DNA of 64,000 nt, taken from positions 610,089,209-610,153,208 of the forward strand of contig NC_081413.1 of the NCBI RefSeq assembly GCF_030272615.1, read 5' to 3'. This document shows positions 13,148 to 26,493 of the stretch, in pieces; position 1 is the first letter of the stretch; every line of letters begins with the position of its first letter. The position numbers were made by a program, and so were the translations under genes. A model generated the notes under the pieces. It saw only the letters and a list, made by a program, of their open reading frames with translations, had not been told where the DNA came from and ran no database searches. Source of the stretch: Cryptomeria japonica (lineage: Eukaryota > Streptophyta > Pinopsida > Cupressales > Cupressaceae).

Positions 13148-13231
13148 CACGTACCAACTTTTTGTTTGAATAAAACAATGAGATAAACTTATTTTGGGAT
13201 ATTAAATCAGTTAAATTTTTTATTTAATTTT

Positions 13232-13510
13232 AAAATAGAATTATATATATATATGTGTGTGTGTCATTTATATATGCATATATATTATTTGTATATACAT
13301 ACATATATGTATATGTATACATATACAAACATATACATATATGTATATGTATACGTATGTGTGTACATATGTATATATACATGTGTGTACACATATATAT
13401 GTATGTAAGAGAGTGTGTTGAATTTTTTATTTAATTTTAAATAGAATTATATATATGTGTACATACATGTATGTACACACATTGATATATATACACTAAT
13501 ATACACATTC
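13232..13510. repeat. TA/TG/CA microsatellite
   Basis: Alternating TA, TG, CA and GTATACAT-type runs make up a compound microsatellite. The phrase TTTTTATTTAATTTTAAA before AATTATATATATA occurs twice, near 13,217 and 13,425, so the tract has duplicated internally. Confidence 0.85.
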
Positions 13511-13739
13511 ATATTTGTATATTACATTGAAAGAAGCCGATTGTATTTAAATGCAGGCTTAATGTTTTATGCTACATATGTGAATTCATATCTAATATAA
13601 TTGCAAATCACTTATGCCACGACCTGACCTGTTGAGTAAGCATTGCCATGAATAGTAAGTCGATACAAACAATGCAACCACTACAAAAGTAACGTCCATT
13701 TTAAGAGAATCTCCCATTTATGATTAAAATTGTAGTTTC

Positions 13740-14138
13740 TGTTCAGCATAAGTTTAGTGGACAATAAATGGCAATTTGTACACACATTCAAACTGCTTGT
13801 TAATAGCAATCAAAAGAATTGTCTATTTACTAAAACTAAATAAACTACGAAATTTAAAGTCATGTATCTGTCGTTGTAGTATAGTGGTGAGTATTCCCGC
13901 CTGTCACGCGGGTGACCCGGGTTCGATCCCCGGCAACGGCGTAAAACTTTTCTGATTGCCATCTAGAGTACTAATTTTAAACAACCCAAGAAAATTACAA
14001 ATTGAGAGCAGTCAACATGCTGTCAACAAAATAATATTGATTTAAACATTTTATAATTGAAAAAGTTTTATTCAAGTGTTTAAGGATGTAGTAATATTTT
14101 GGGCTAAATTTATTATTAGTTTGTTTATTATATTAGTG
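13740..14138. repeat. Duplicated tRNA-Asp flank, short copy
   Basis: About 110 bp upstream and 200 bp downstream of the first tRNA-Asp gene align with the flanks of the tRNA genes at 28.77 kb and, inverted, at 50.0 kb. Shared phrases include GGCAATTTGTACACACATTC upstream and GTTTAAGGATGTAGTAATAT downstream. The tRNA therefore spread by segment duplication, not as a bare gene. Confidence 0.85.
13870..13941 (+). tRNA. tRNA-Asp (GTC)
   Basis: A 72-nt cloverleaf. The acceptor stem pairs GTCGTTG with CAACGGC (with a G-T wobble), followed by discriminator G. The anticodon stem CCCGC/GCGGG encloses loop CTGTCAC with anticodon GTC at 13,903-13,905. The T arm is CCGGG-TTCGATC-CCCGG. There is no intron, and the gene carries the internal A and B box sequences. 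It matches the plant nuclear tRNA-Asp consensus and should be functional. Confidence 0.97.
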
Positions 14139-14179
14139 AGAAGGATGAGAAGAAACTATTGTCAGGAGAAACAACATGG

Positions 14180-14970
14180 AGCAATTCAATATGGAGAAAC
14201 AACATGGAGCAAAGAGATGGTTGCCCTAGTTTTTGTTTGACAAGAAGATGATAGAGTTTCAAAACCTAACCGAAGGCAAAATGACAATAACTTAATACTA
14301 AGAAAGGTTTGGTCACTTTCTTAAGTACCTACCACAATATCAGTTGGGTGAGCATTTTTGGATCTATAAGTTCATTTTGGGCTTAAAGACATAGATTGGG
14401 TCTGAAGTGGATATTCACAATCCACTAACCATGGATGAGGTCTTCGAAAAAGCAATTAAACAAGAGAAGAAGTTGTAGTAGGGGGCTAGATACCACAAGA
14501 ATCGTGATGTCGGTAAGAAGTTCTATAATGACTATTAGTGGGGAAACAATAACAATAATCAATAAATCAAGAATATGAAGGGAGGAAACAATACTTAGGG
14601 CAAAGCATAAGGGAATCGGTATGGGAGTAATAAGAGGGCCAATTACAACATCAACAACAACAATAGGAGGGACAAATTCTATGGACCTAAGACACCTTGA
14701 GATGGATGCTACGTGTGTGAAGGAGAGCATTATGCAAACACATGTCCCTAGATGTCCACGAGGCGAAAGCAAGGAGCCCCACAACACCATATTATTACAA
14801 TGATATATAACTGCCAAGTTGACTTTCAAGCCACATCGATACAGTTCAACAATAAGTTTTATGATCATCATGTTTCTATTTTAATTGACATTAGAGCTAT
14901 AGAATGTTTTGTTGATCCAAATATAGATTCCAAATTACTAGTTAGACCAAGATATATGGTAAACCTGTAG
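14180..14970 (+). pseudogene. Gypsy gag-protease fragment
   Basis: Broken frames on the plus strand encode the end of a gypsy gag and the start of its protease. Visible pieces are a gag stretch with KYLPQYQLGEHFWIYKF near 14,310-14,375, a single zinc knuckle CYVCEGEHYANTC (about 14,707-14,745) and a protease start, VSILIDIRAIECFVD, near 14,875-14,915. The catalytic D-S/T-G is replaced by D-I-R. Several TAG and TAA stops interrupt gag. The element is cut off at about 14,970, where a dispersed repeat begins; no reverse transcriptase follows. Confidence 0.75.
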
Positions 14971-14974
14971 AACA

Positions 14975-15420
14975 TTGACCTACTACTAAGAGGGGGGGGA
15001 TGAATCAGTAGTAGATTTAATACTTTAATAATCTTTAATCCAAAAACTTTTATCAACCTCAAACTGAAATTTAAAAGCTATAGAAATTGAAATTGAAAGT
15101 GATGCAACTACAAGAACACAAAACGCAAGATTTTTATGTGGAAACCCAATTTGGGAAAACAACGGCGAGAAACGTTGCTAGGATCGATTGTCCTAATCTA
15201 ACCTCACAATTGAAATGATTACAAATTTTTAAAGGGCACCAACCCCATGGAGTTACCCAACCCCTTTCTTAAGAGCACCAACTCTTACAAAATGAGCACC
15301 AACTCAACAACTTTTAAGGCACCAACCTTAAAGGAGTTACAAACAAGTTTTTTTGATTTACAATCTAAAACTAGATATTTCACTAAAAATATGTATCAAA
15401 ACAAATGCTATCAACTGAAC
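14975..15420. repeat. Dispersed repeat, GAATCAG family, copy 2
   Basis: It starts with a run of G then ATGAATCAGTAG (15,000-15,011). TTTTATGTGGAAACCC follows at about 15,133, then GAGCACCAACTC phrases near 15,270-15,310 and TTTTTTTGATTTACAATCTA at about 15,349. Motif order matches copy 1, with a longer first spacer (139 versus 89 bp). It abuts the truncated gypsy protease, so it probably inserted into or recombined with that element. Confidence 0.6.
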
Positions 15421-15603
15421 AATATCATCCTTTAAATGCTTTGTTCTAATTTATATATTAAAATACAATCATTTGATATATTTTGACAGAATCAACACCA
15501 TTAACAACTTAAAATTTTTTGTTCACAATATTAAATAAATCACTCTGATTTTGGGTCTTCTTCGAAGAGTGGCCACCAAGATAAACATGGCAGACAATCC
15601 CTT

Positions 15604-16244
15604 ATGTCCACTTCACATTCTGACTCTCTTCCTTCTCACCAATCACTCCTGGATAAATTTGTCGAGGTTTTGAACCCAAGCAGTAGACCCCCCTTCCCAG
15701 AGGAGCTCAATGCCAATTCTCCTTTCCTCAACATGGAAAGGGAGAATCCTAATGGTTTTCTGGTTGTAGGCTGTAATGCGATTGTTAACAACTTCAGGAT
15801 GTTTAAATGGGCCTTTCACGAAATTAAAGACATCAATGTGAAAATGAGGGCTATTAGCGGTAAACAAGACTCTCAAACTAATGAACAATGGATAATGGAT
15901 TAGAGAAAGACAATTGTGGATTCAATGCAGAAGACTGTGGGATCGATTAGTGATATGAAGAAAGATTATGACTGCAGGATTTCTCAGCTAGAGGAAAAAC
16001 TCAAGAAAGATTTTGAAGGTAGACTGGGTAAGATGGAGAACAAATTCCAAAACATTAATGAAAACCTGATATCTCTAGTTACCTTTAGTCACAAAGTGGT
16101 TAAGAGCTCAGCTGAGAGTATAAATACCATGGTTGGAAAGCTTGAAGCCACCCACTAGGAAGGAGCTACAATGGATGTGGAGGAGCTGGATAAAAAGATA
16201 GAGGATACAGTGGGACCGTACAAGAGAACCAGGGCTTTAATCTG
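15604..16244 (+). pseudogene. Broken coiled-coil protein frame
   Basis: One reading frame of about 213 codons is interrupted by TAG at 15,901 and 16,156 and ends in a stop near 16,242. The middle (ISQLEEKLKKDFEGRLGKME and onward) has heptad spacing typical of a coiled coil. No catalytic or zinc motif is visible. Downstream sequence to about 16,520 ends in GTAATAAAAAAC, which resembles a 3' end, so this may be the remnant of a retroposed or transposon-encoded gene. I do not recognise the family. Confidence 0.4.
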
Positions 16245-16529
16245 AAGAAGAAAACTGCTAATCAGGACATTCAAGAGCTGAAGAAGATTGCATTAAATAT
16301 GACTTAGCTGGAAACAGAGGCTGGCCGTTGAGGCCCTTAAAAACTTGTGCTAGTTTCCGTCCTTTAGCTATCTCTTTCCTAGCTTTTGTTTTTGTGCTAG
16401 TTTTTTGTTGTCTTTGGGCTACACTGAAATTGTTTATCTTTATGTATCTTTTTGATGTAGTTCTATGTTAAAAGTGTTTCGGGTCCCTTCAAAACTTGTT
16501 TGTTCCGTAATAAAAAACATGTCATGCAA

Positions 16530-18125
16530 ATCTATGCTAAGTTGCTTATCACAACTAGCATAAAAAGAAAAAGAAAATTAAAATTTATATTTGAATATTT
16601 GAATTTCAGATTCATTCTCACACTCCTTAAAATTGAACCACATTAATCTATATTAAACAAAAAAAACCTTAAATCTACAACAATAATTTTGAAATAAAAT
16701 ACAAATAAATAAAAAACATATTAAAGAAAGTGCATAATAACAAATAATAAATATATGAAAATTAATAAGAATCAAGTATTAAAATATACTACATATCTAT
16801 TTATTATTACATTAAATCAATTCCATCAAAATATAAATATATTTTGATTTCACTATTATTTTTACACATTATAATTATAATTACACCGAAGATGTATCCT
16901 ATATGAAATGGAGCAGCTCAATTGAAGCATCAACGGTGCAAATTGCTTTAGAGGGTATGCAAGACGATGAAAATCATCTCCCTTGTTGATTTTTTGCCCA
17001 ATAAATAGAGGTTCAAACGTAGAATGGGATTGAATGCCAATGGTAGTGTTTACTCGCCTTGAAGGGGAAAGGTGTGATGAGAGGAGGCAGCAGACATTCC
17101 GCCATCAAATGGATCAGGGTGGCATTAACAAACATTCGATCATTCTTGAACTAAAAATATTGTTGGTTTTGTGTATAGTATTTGCTCTTCTTCATATAAC
17201 TAGTCCCACTGGTTCCTTAATGGGATGGTGTTATCAGCATTCTCTCCATAATAAATCTCCAAACTCCAGGCATGTATTTTATTTACCCCAATTTAGTGCC
17301 CCCATTTTTTGTTATATTTTTTTCCCAAATTTTAATTGACTATCACTGTCATATTGGCAATGGTTCAATTGGACATCGGTTCTTTGGAATTTGAATCGAT
17401 GACATGCTGAATTTTAAAGTTGGTTATTTAGTTTTACAATATTTGTTGTATATTAGGTGAAGTTTAACATTCATTCGTCAGATGTAGAAAACCTTTATGC
17501 TTAGAAGCCATGCTGTCCATGGGGAACATGCCCGACGTGGCTTAATCCAGGTCATGGAAAGGCGCCACCAAAATAAAGGTCATACTTTGGAGTCCTTACT
17601 AGTCTGATAGAAAATAAAGGTGTTGCTCTTTAGGTCACTGCTAAATATAATGACAATTTGGGGTATCTATGATTTTTTACAAGGGGATCTCACAAGAAAT
17701 GTTCTGTAGTAAAATAATAACAAAGTGCTCTGCCTTATCACCATACCTTGTCTCCTGAATTGATTTGAAAAAGATCAAATCACCTCAAAATTTTAAGCTA
17801 TTCCATTAGGTTTTGATTTCTTTAAACAAAAATTAAATTGGCGACGTATTGGGTTTGATTCGAGTTGACATATTTTTTTTTCTTTTTATTAATCAGATCA
17901 AATAAAATGCATATGTAGAAATTCTAAATTATTTCAAGTAAATAAATTAATAATAGATATTAATGATTGGTAATAAGAGAATTTAAAAACAATTGATAAT
18001 CATTGATTTAAAAAAAATGAAAAAATATCTAAATATATTAGGTTTGAAGATTAGAAATTATTAATATAAGACTAAGACATTTATTGAGGCACAAATATAT
18101 GATTGTAATATTGTCTTATACTTAC
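16530..18125. other. Intergenic, AT-rich
   Basis: No supported gene. An open frame at 17,034-17,339 has no recognisable domain. The sequence is mostly low-complexity AT. Confidence 0.4.
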
Positions 18126-19110
<985 letters not shown>

Positions 19111-19430
19111 GTCTGCTACCTTCTATTCATATTTCGCATCCTACCTCTTACAAAATGATCTACAATGATCTCATACATATATGAGTCATATTACAATCCG
19201 CCATGTCGGCTTACAAAAGATTTTACAATTAATTACAAAATACATTAACACAAAATTGCTGTCAGCCAGGGTGCCGGTGTTCTTTTCGGTGCCGGTGTTC
19301 TGTATCCTAGTGTAGAGTCTGTCGGTGCCGGTGCTGGTGCCGGTGTCTGCCTGCCTGCCGATATCACATGATTGCAAGGTTGCCATCAATGAAAATACCT
19401 TCAATCACATACAATATCTCATTGGAGTGT
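19111..19430. other. Intergenic, local tandem motif
   Basis: No gene. A short GGTGCCGGTGTTCT/GGTGCCGGTGCTGG repeat occurs at 19,268-19,352. Confidence 0.5.
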
Positions 19431-19439
19431 ACATTTGCC

Positions 19440-20140
19440 AACAAAAAGAAGATTAAAAAAAAAAGATTTATTCATCTATTAATAATAGGTAAGAGATCTG
19501 CTTTTAAGTTAAGGATGTTAAGTGATTTGATTTATAGGTAGTACATGAAATTATTTCATAATTATTTATTAAATAGGTAGACTCTAATTGTAATTCAATA
19601 TAAGATCTGTTAGAGTAAAATTGAATATATTCTTTTTGTTTCGATTGAATATATTCTTTTTGTTTCGAGTTTTAACTTTACTTTATTTAGTTTTTTGTTT
19701 TTTAAAAATCTATATATAGTCAATTATAATGTTGGCTATAATGTACAAAAATATAATATATACTTCAATATATCATGTATTGCAATGAAATTCATTATAT
19801 TTATTTTGTTTAAAGTTTAACATAAATGATCATCTTTGTTGAAGTTTCAACTATGATATCGACTATTCTTGGGATTATAACTCTTAAATATTGATGATGT
19901 TTAATAAGGGGAGAAAAAGTATGTAGGAAAATAAATAAAGAATACAAAATATATTCATGTATTAGTAAGAGGTAATTTATTATTAAGAGATTTGATTTTA
20001 GATTAATGATTTTGTATTATTTGATTTGTAGGTAGTATATGAGATTATTTCATATTTCTATTATATAGGTACTTCAAGATATGGTAAATTAGATTTTTTT
20101 TTTTTTTTTAGAATGGTAAATTAGAATTAAATTGACTTTG
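19440..20140 (+). repeat. AT-rich LDH-tail repeat, two tandem units
   Basis: Two head-to-tail units of an AT-rich repeat. The second (from about 19,820) opens with GATCATCTTTGTTGAAGTTT, a sequence that elsewhere in the window lies directly 3' of lactate dehydrogenase fragments. TATGTAGGAAAATAAA and the GAGTGATTTGAT / TAGGTAGTATATGAGATTAT series follow. No LDH codons are left here. Confidence 0.7.
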
Positions 20141-20162
20141 TTTTTTTAATTTAATTTAATTA

Positions 20163-20787
<625 letters not shown>

Positions 20788-21108
20788 TGTTGCCGGGAAT
20801 AATCATTATGTTATGTTGTCATATTATGTTTATGTTGTCGTTGGTAATAATGAGTTACGACGCTCAGTTAGTTAGCCGACGAGTAGGTAGTTGGAGTTGC
20901 GATGGTTGTGTCGTACCCCTTCAGGTATTATATATTTGTGTACCTTTTCTTCGAAGTATCATCATGTTAGTCATGTCAGATGTAATGTTATAAGCACTTA
21001 TTGTACATGGACTGTGGAATTAATACAGAGGCTGGTTATTTAATATATTTCCATTATGTTCTGTGCATTTACTTTCTGCATTTAACCGTTTACCCGAGAG
21101 GGCAAACA
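20788..21108 (+). repeat. 5' LTR of gypsy element 1
   Basis: Starts TGTTGCCGGGAATAATC and ends GAGAGGGCAAACA. It matches the 3' LTR at 26,494-26,813 except for 11 transitions and one base indel (about 3.5%). Confidence 0.95.
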
Positions 21109-21109
21109 T

Positions 21110-21127
21110 TTGGCGCTGCCGCCTAGA
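21110..21127 (+). promoter_or_regulatory. Primer binding site-like sequence
   Basis: TTGGCGCTGCCGCC lies one base after the 5' LTR. Gypsy elements often have TGGCGC-type primer sites here, complementary to a tRNA 3' end. The exact tRNA is not assigned. Confidence 0.6.
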
Positions 21128-21167
21128 CGAACTCGGGAACGGAAGACACAGATGGCACACAAACACA

Positions 21168-21509
21168 ATGGGCCTACCCGTTGGTGAAGTAAACCCAGAG
21201 GCCGATGACGCGCGGATAGAACTTTACACAGGAGAAGACACGACAACGCGAGAATTTTCAATTTTGCTCTAGGTAGCCATTCAGACATACGTTCGACGAG
21301 AAGCGACGGAGGCAGAAATCCCACCAAGTGCCGTGTGGACAGCACTGGAGGTTAGCCCAGCAGTAAACTAGTTGATGAACCACCTCCCCCGGTTGCTTGC
21401 ACAAGCATCGCTGGCACAACAGGCCCGCCTGGAGGAGATTGCCCAGGAAGAGCGACGACAACAAATCCTGCAACGCTACGAAGAGAACAGCCGATGGGAA
21501 ACGGAATGA
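21168..21509 (+). pseudogene. Leader frame upstream of gag
   Basis: A frame of 113 codons from ATG at 21,168 to TGA at 21,507-21,509, broken only by TAG at 21,270 and 21,369. The product would be charged and Glu/Gln-rich near its end (EEIAQEERRQQILQRYEEN), suggesting a helix. It lies between the primer site and gag in a different frame. No function is recognised, and its coding status is unproven. Confidence 0.4.
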
Positions 21510-21657
21510 GATGGCGCCAGGCCAGGAGGAAATTGAACCTTGTAATAATCCCGACACACTGCTGATATAAATTGTGGCCGAAAGGCAAAATAAAAATAAA
21601 AATAATAAAAGTTTTTTTGTGTACATGGCGTGTGTTTGCTGTGTATGGAAGTGACTT

Positions 21658-24600
21658 ATGCCCAATAAACTAAATAAGGACAAAAATAAAAAGATACAGA
21701 GTGACGAATGGGAAGTGGCACAAACCGCGTTGAATCTCAGACAGCAAATAGAACGAAGGCGTAGGCTAAGGCAGCTTGCCGAGGGACGACCGATCGAGGG
21801 GTTGCCCGAAGGGAACCCAGGAGGTGTCACGGAGGTTGCGGAGGCAGAGATAGACGGAGAGAACTACACTGTCTACACTGTTGTAGGGCTGCCAGAAGGA
21901 GTCACGGAGGGTGCCGAAGGAGAACTCTACAGTTTGCCAGAATACCACCGTAGGGTAAGAAGCCACAAAGAGTTGGTGGAACAAACAAGGCGAAGTCTAA
22001 ACCTGATCGACGCTACTAGAGACTTGCTAAAGAATTTGTCCATTTCAGAGGACAACCGGAGGGAGACAACCAACCGGAGGGAGACACCGGAAGGTGACGG
22101 TACGACCGAAGGTGCCGAGGAAGCACAAGGGTACTGTACAAGAGGCAATTTGTTTGGTTCGGTGTCAGCAACTTTTTCTGGAGGACCCACGAGTGGAGGT
22201 TCAGTTGTAGGAGGTGGAGGATTGCCAGGTACAAGCACACAAGGAATTAGAGGAGCGAGACCTAGCGGTGGGATGGTGAGTAAACAAAAATTGCCAAAGT
22301 TCACAGGGGAGGGCAAGGAAGACCCCTTATGGCACTGCCGTACATGTGAAACCATTTGGTCCGCCAACAGAGTAACAGACCAGGATGACTGGGTACAACA
22401 GTTCCCAGCCACGTTACGAGGAGTTGCCATAGATTGGTACTCCGATGTGGACAAGCAAAAAGTGGCCACGTGGGCCAATCTATAGAAGGAATTCACAGGG
22501 GAGTTTCGGTTGCTCCGTGATGACAATGAAATTGTAACGGAGATATACAGTACCAAACAAGGTACTAGGGAGACAGTACGGACATACAGTCGGAGGCTGA
22601 AAGAACTCTTGGGTAAAATAGAAAGCCAACCCGCAGATGGATTGAAGAAACGATGGTTAGTTGAAGGGTTGAAATCCTCCCTACGGAGGAAGATGAAAAT
22701 TGTACCCCCGACGTCATATGACGACGCTTATAATAGGGTGATGGACCTGGAGAGCGAACACAAAACATCAAAGAAGAAGAAAAGTAATAAATCCTCATCC
22801 GAGGACAATGACTCTTCACAGGAAAGCAGTAGCGACGACGAGGCTGGCAAACGGGTGCAAGCGCTCCAGAAAGACATGGAGCGAATGAGAAAGGAATTCA
22901 AAATAATGAGAAGCACTGGTCTGAATGAAGGGGATATATGGTGCACTGAGTGCAAAGAGGAAGGGCACACAAAGGGTACTTGCCAAAAGAAGGCATTCTG
23001 TGAGATTTGCCAAGTGATGGGACACTCCACCAAGGAGTGCCCATACAACATGAAAACCCGAGGTACGCAAATGAACCAGGTGGTGTTCACGGAGCAGGCC
23101 ACAACATCCGCACCAGCGGGTACCAGCCAACATACTAACACAACGACATCATCTGGAGGATACCGGGACAACAGACGCGGCGGTGGAAGGAATAGCAACG
23201 ATAACAATAATGAAAGCCGTATCCAGTATGACGCCAAGGGCCGGCCAATTATCCAATGTAGGGCTTGTAATCAGCGGGGGCACTTCGCCCGTGATTGCAC
23301 GAAGGAAGCCACCCCTTAGCACCTCTGCCGTTGGTGTGGGCCAAGCAACCATGAGGACACAAATTGCCTGCAAGCAAGGGTTAATCTCCTCAACATTGAG
23401 AAGGTTGAGAAGACTGGTGAGAAAGAAGTACTGGCGATCACCTGCGCCTAGACGAAAAAAGCCACTTATCCCGACCCCCGTACGGAGAAGGAGAGATTAC
23501 GGGAGGCAAAGGACAATATTGAATGTGAGATGACGACCGAACGACAAGACAACGAGGTGGCGAGTACATCATTCCGTACGGAAGCGAAAAATAACATCAT
23601 TGGGCAAATATTGCAGATAGAGGTGTCGATAAAGGTAAAAGACCTTCTAGACTCTATGCCACAATTGAGGACTGCCATCCTCACCAATGTGCAAAGCACC
23701 ACATCGTCGAGTGCACCATAGGTAGGGGTTCCCGCCACCGCATCGTCGAGTGCACCACAGGTAGGGGTTCCCGCCACCGCTTCGAAGAGTACACCATAGG
23801 TGGAGGTTTCCATCAGCCCTTTGACTGACCCGATGTTACTAGCCGTGAGCGGTGGTAGACACCCAGCTGTGGTAGAAATGGGTATCCGTGGGACCATTCT
23901 GAAGGACACCATTGTGGACGGAGGATCTAGGGTGAATGTACTACCAGAAGAAACATGGAAGCGGCTGGGGAAGCCCACCTTGTGGCCACCCACATTCAAC
24001 CTAGTGGGAGCGGACCAACACGACATTAAGCCACTCGGCCTGTTGATGGCCCAGCAAGTGACGATTGGTACGCAACCATTCTTGTTAGATTTCGTGGTTA
24101 TTCCCTCGAAGAAGAAAGGCTATGATGCCATCCTAGGGAGAGCATGGTTGATCAACGCGAGGGTAAACCACAACTGGAAGAAAAATACACTTTCCATGGA
24201 GAAGGGAGGGCGGAAATATACCATTGACCTACACACCCAAGATGTTGGCGAAGAGCTCGCCTCTTCAGACTCGGACTCAGAGGACTCTAATAAAGGGGAA
24301 GGGGGTCCCAATGAAAGCAAGGGCAAGAACGCGATGGAGCCAAACAGTGAAGGGGTGCTCGAATTGGAGGAATGTTCTGAAGATGAGGTATGCTCACTTA
24401 ACGGGCTCTTCCACTGGCAAATGGAGGATTACGAAATGTTCCAAAGCTATAGGCTCGAAGTAGAGGAACCAGAGCAACCAATAGAGGTGTACCTGCCGGA
24501 ATACAAAGAATATTGGAAGGGAGACGCCCCAAACCCTGGCGACGTAGATAATCTGAAGAGTGTTGGCAATGATTGGAACCCTGTGTGGAAGACCGCAGTC

Positions 24601-24876
24601 TTCAAAATCTTTATTATTCTTCTTCTTCTTATGTACGGGAAGGAGACTGTGGTCCCTGTAGAATTTGTGGTTCTAGGTCTTCGGATGGCCATGGAAAATA
24701 AACTTGCCACCAATAGGCCCAAATTGAAACCCTACCACGCGAAGCGTGCAGGGGACCCAAGAGGCCGGACGGACACCCGAGAGCCCGAAGGGGGACCCGA
24801 GAGGATGGAAGGGGACCTAAGAGGCCGGGCAAGCGACTCGAGAGGCACGGGACAAAAGCAGGAGACTTTTGGGTGA
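21658..24876 (+). pseudogene. Gypsy gag-protease polyprotein, five TAG stops
   Basis: One frame of 1,073 codons is open except for TAG at 22,483, 23,317, 23,449, 23,719 and 23,797. The gag part spans 21,658 to about 23,440 and includes PLWHCRTCETIW and a WYSDVD stretch. Four CX2CX4HX4C zinc knuckles follow: CTECKEEGHTKGTC, CEICQVMGHSTKEC, CRACNQRGHFARDC and CRWCGPSNHEDTNC. The aspartic protease (about 23,870-24,210) has TIVDGGSRVNVLP, with D-G-G at the active site, and the flap-side block DAILGRAWLI. An acidic linker follows, then YGKETVVPVEF and LKPYHAK, which resemble the C-terminal end of a gypsy integrase. Everything between protease and integrase tail is deleted. Each TAG fits a former CAG codon. 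Confidence 0.85.
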
Positions 24877-25745
24877 GGAAAACCAAGAAGGATGAAGGGC
24901 GATCCCAAAGACAGGGGACTCAAGCCAAAGACTCTCTAGACAACTTTAAAAAAAAATAAAAAATAAAAATGGAAAAAACCGTACAGTCGTATGACAGCGA
25001 CCGTACGGTCAAAATTAAAAAAAAAAAGAGAGAAAAGAAAAGAAAAGCGCCATGGTGGGACCACTGGTGGTGGCGACACCGACGGTGACCTCCGTACGGT
25101 GGACCATCGACGGTGGTGACACCGACGGTGACCACCGTGCGGTGGGCCATTGGCAGTGGTGACCACCGTACGGTGGTGACACCGACGGTCACCGTACGGT
25201 GGACACCACCGGCGGTGGTAACCATCGTCGTGCGGAAAGGCCAAAAATGCACGCAAAGATTAAGACGCACAACCACGCAGCCGCTTCGTCGTTAGTGGTC
25301 CGCCGTATGGTGGAGGGGTGTTGACGACACGAGAAGGTGGCCGCACGATCTGAGGTGCCAGTGCTGTTGTTGACCGTACAGGGAGGTTGTATGGCCGGGG
25401 TGCCATCGGGGACATTACAGTGCCAAAAAAAAAAAAACGACGACGACCATATTTAAAATGATTTACTGGAGTTTGAAGCCAGGACACTGGAAATTTAGAG
25501 TGGAAAAGAAGGGTTTTTGGCATCTTAAAATATCACTGAAATGCTGTGCGCCATGGACTTTCGTATGGTTTTGAGGGGTGTAAATTGGTGTTGGCGGCGG
25601 GGGCGTTGCCCCTCGACCCTGCCCTGTACTACGACAGGGAGCGCACTTGGGGTGTTGCCCCTCGACCTCGTGGGGGCACTGCCCCAGACTCGGCGAGGGG
25701 CGTTGCCCCTCGACCCCGCTGGGGGCATTGCCCCCAGACCCCTAG
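24877..25745. repeat. GC-rich minisatellites within gypsy element 1
   Basis: Two arrays. At about 25,073-25,222, units of CACCGACGGTGACC and CCGTACGGTGG repeat. At about 25,607-25,741, GGGGCNTTGCCCC palindromes followed by TCGACCC recur four times. The base composition is far more GC-rich than the surroundings. Confidence 0.75.
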
Positions 25746-26460
25746 TTTATTTTGAGCTACAGAAGACCACTGGAAGTGTTGTGGTTGTCCGTATTGTGAG
25801 AAAGAAGCCTGCAGCTAAGCATTGGCGGGGAAGCCATAAGCCATAGAGGGAGACGGATTTGGAGGTGGGGAACAAACAGAGTTTGAGGGAAGACATTGCA
25901 GGTCCACGCAGTTGTATGACACCAGGGAGTTATTCAGTTCAGTTTTTAGCCTTTGGGGAGTGTGATGGAGGATTTGAGGTGTCTCCTAGCATTTGTGCCA
26001 GCGGATTGTGGCCACCTCCAGGCATGACTGGTACGCTTTGAGGAACTCGGAGTATGTCTCGGCTGGATGTGAGGTTGCCTTGGTGGATGCACAGAGGGCT
26101 CGGGAGGAGCTGACCACCAGGTTGGAGGCAATAGTCGCGTGAGACTTAGTTCAGCGTACCCAGGAGTTGGATGCTGGGAGAGCAGCACGGGTGGCTATCG
26201 AGGACAAATTGGCTAGGGAGATAGTATCAATTGAGTAGCAGTTGGTGGAAGCTGAGACTGAAAAACGTGTTTTGGCAGACAAGTTTGGGTTAGGCACAAG
26301 AGGACTGTGATGGCAAAGGAAGCAATATTGGTGAAATCCGCACTTGAGCATCGAATGGTAGCAGAAAAGGGTTTTCAGGCGAGGACGCAACAAGTGTATA
26401 AGATCCGGGCCCGCCTGGCGTCAGTAGTTTCTGCCATTCATCTCTATTTTGTATTAAGTC
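25746..26460 (+). pseudogene. Decayed accessory coiled-coil frame of gypsy element 1
   Basis: Between the minisatellites and the polypurine tract, protein-like sequence can be followed across at least three frames with several TGA and TAG stops. The clearest stretch, about 26,023-26,290, reads ALVDAQRAREELTTRLEAIV, then ELDAGRAARVAIEDKLAREI and EAETEKRVLADKF, strongly heptad-like. It continues as AKEAILVKSALEHRM in another frame. The position after the integrase remnant and before the 3' LTR matches the extra frames reported in some plant gypsy elements. Function unknown. Confidence 0.5.
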
Positions 26461-26475
26461 GTCGGAGTCGACTTC

Positions 26476-26493
26476 TTTTCTTGGGGGGGATGA
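26476..26493 (+). promoter_or_regulatory. Polypurine tract of gypsy element 1
   Basis: TTTTCTTGGGGGGGATGA lies directly before the 3' LTR, where plus-strand DNA synthesis is primed. Confidence 0.85.

Noticed and set aside
21658-24876. Programmed readthrough of TAG stops in gypsy 1
   Set aside because: Five stops in one frame, two more in the leader frame and the loss of polymerase fit decay better. One gag stop alone could have been a readthrough site.
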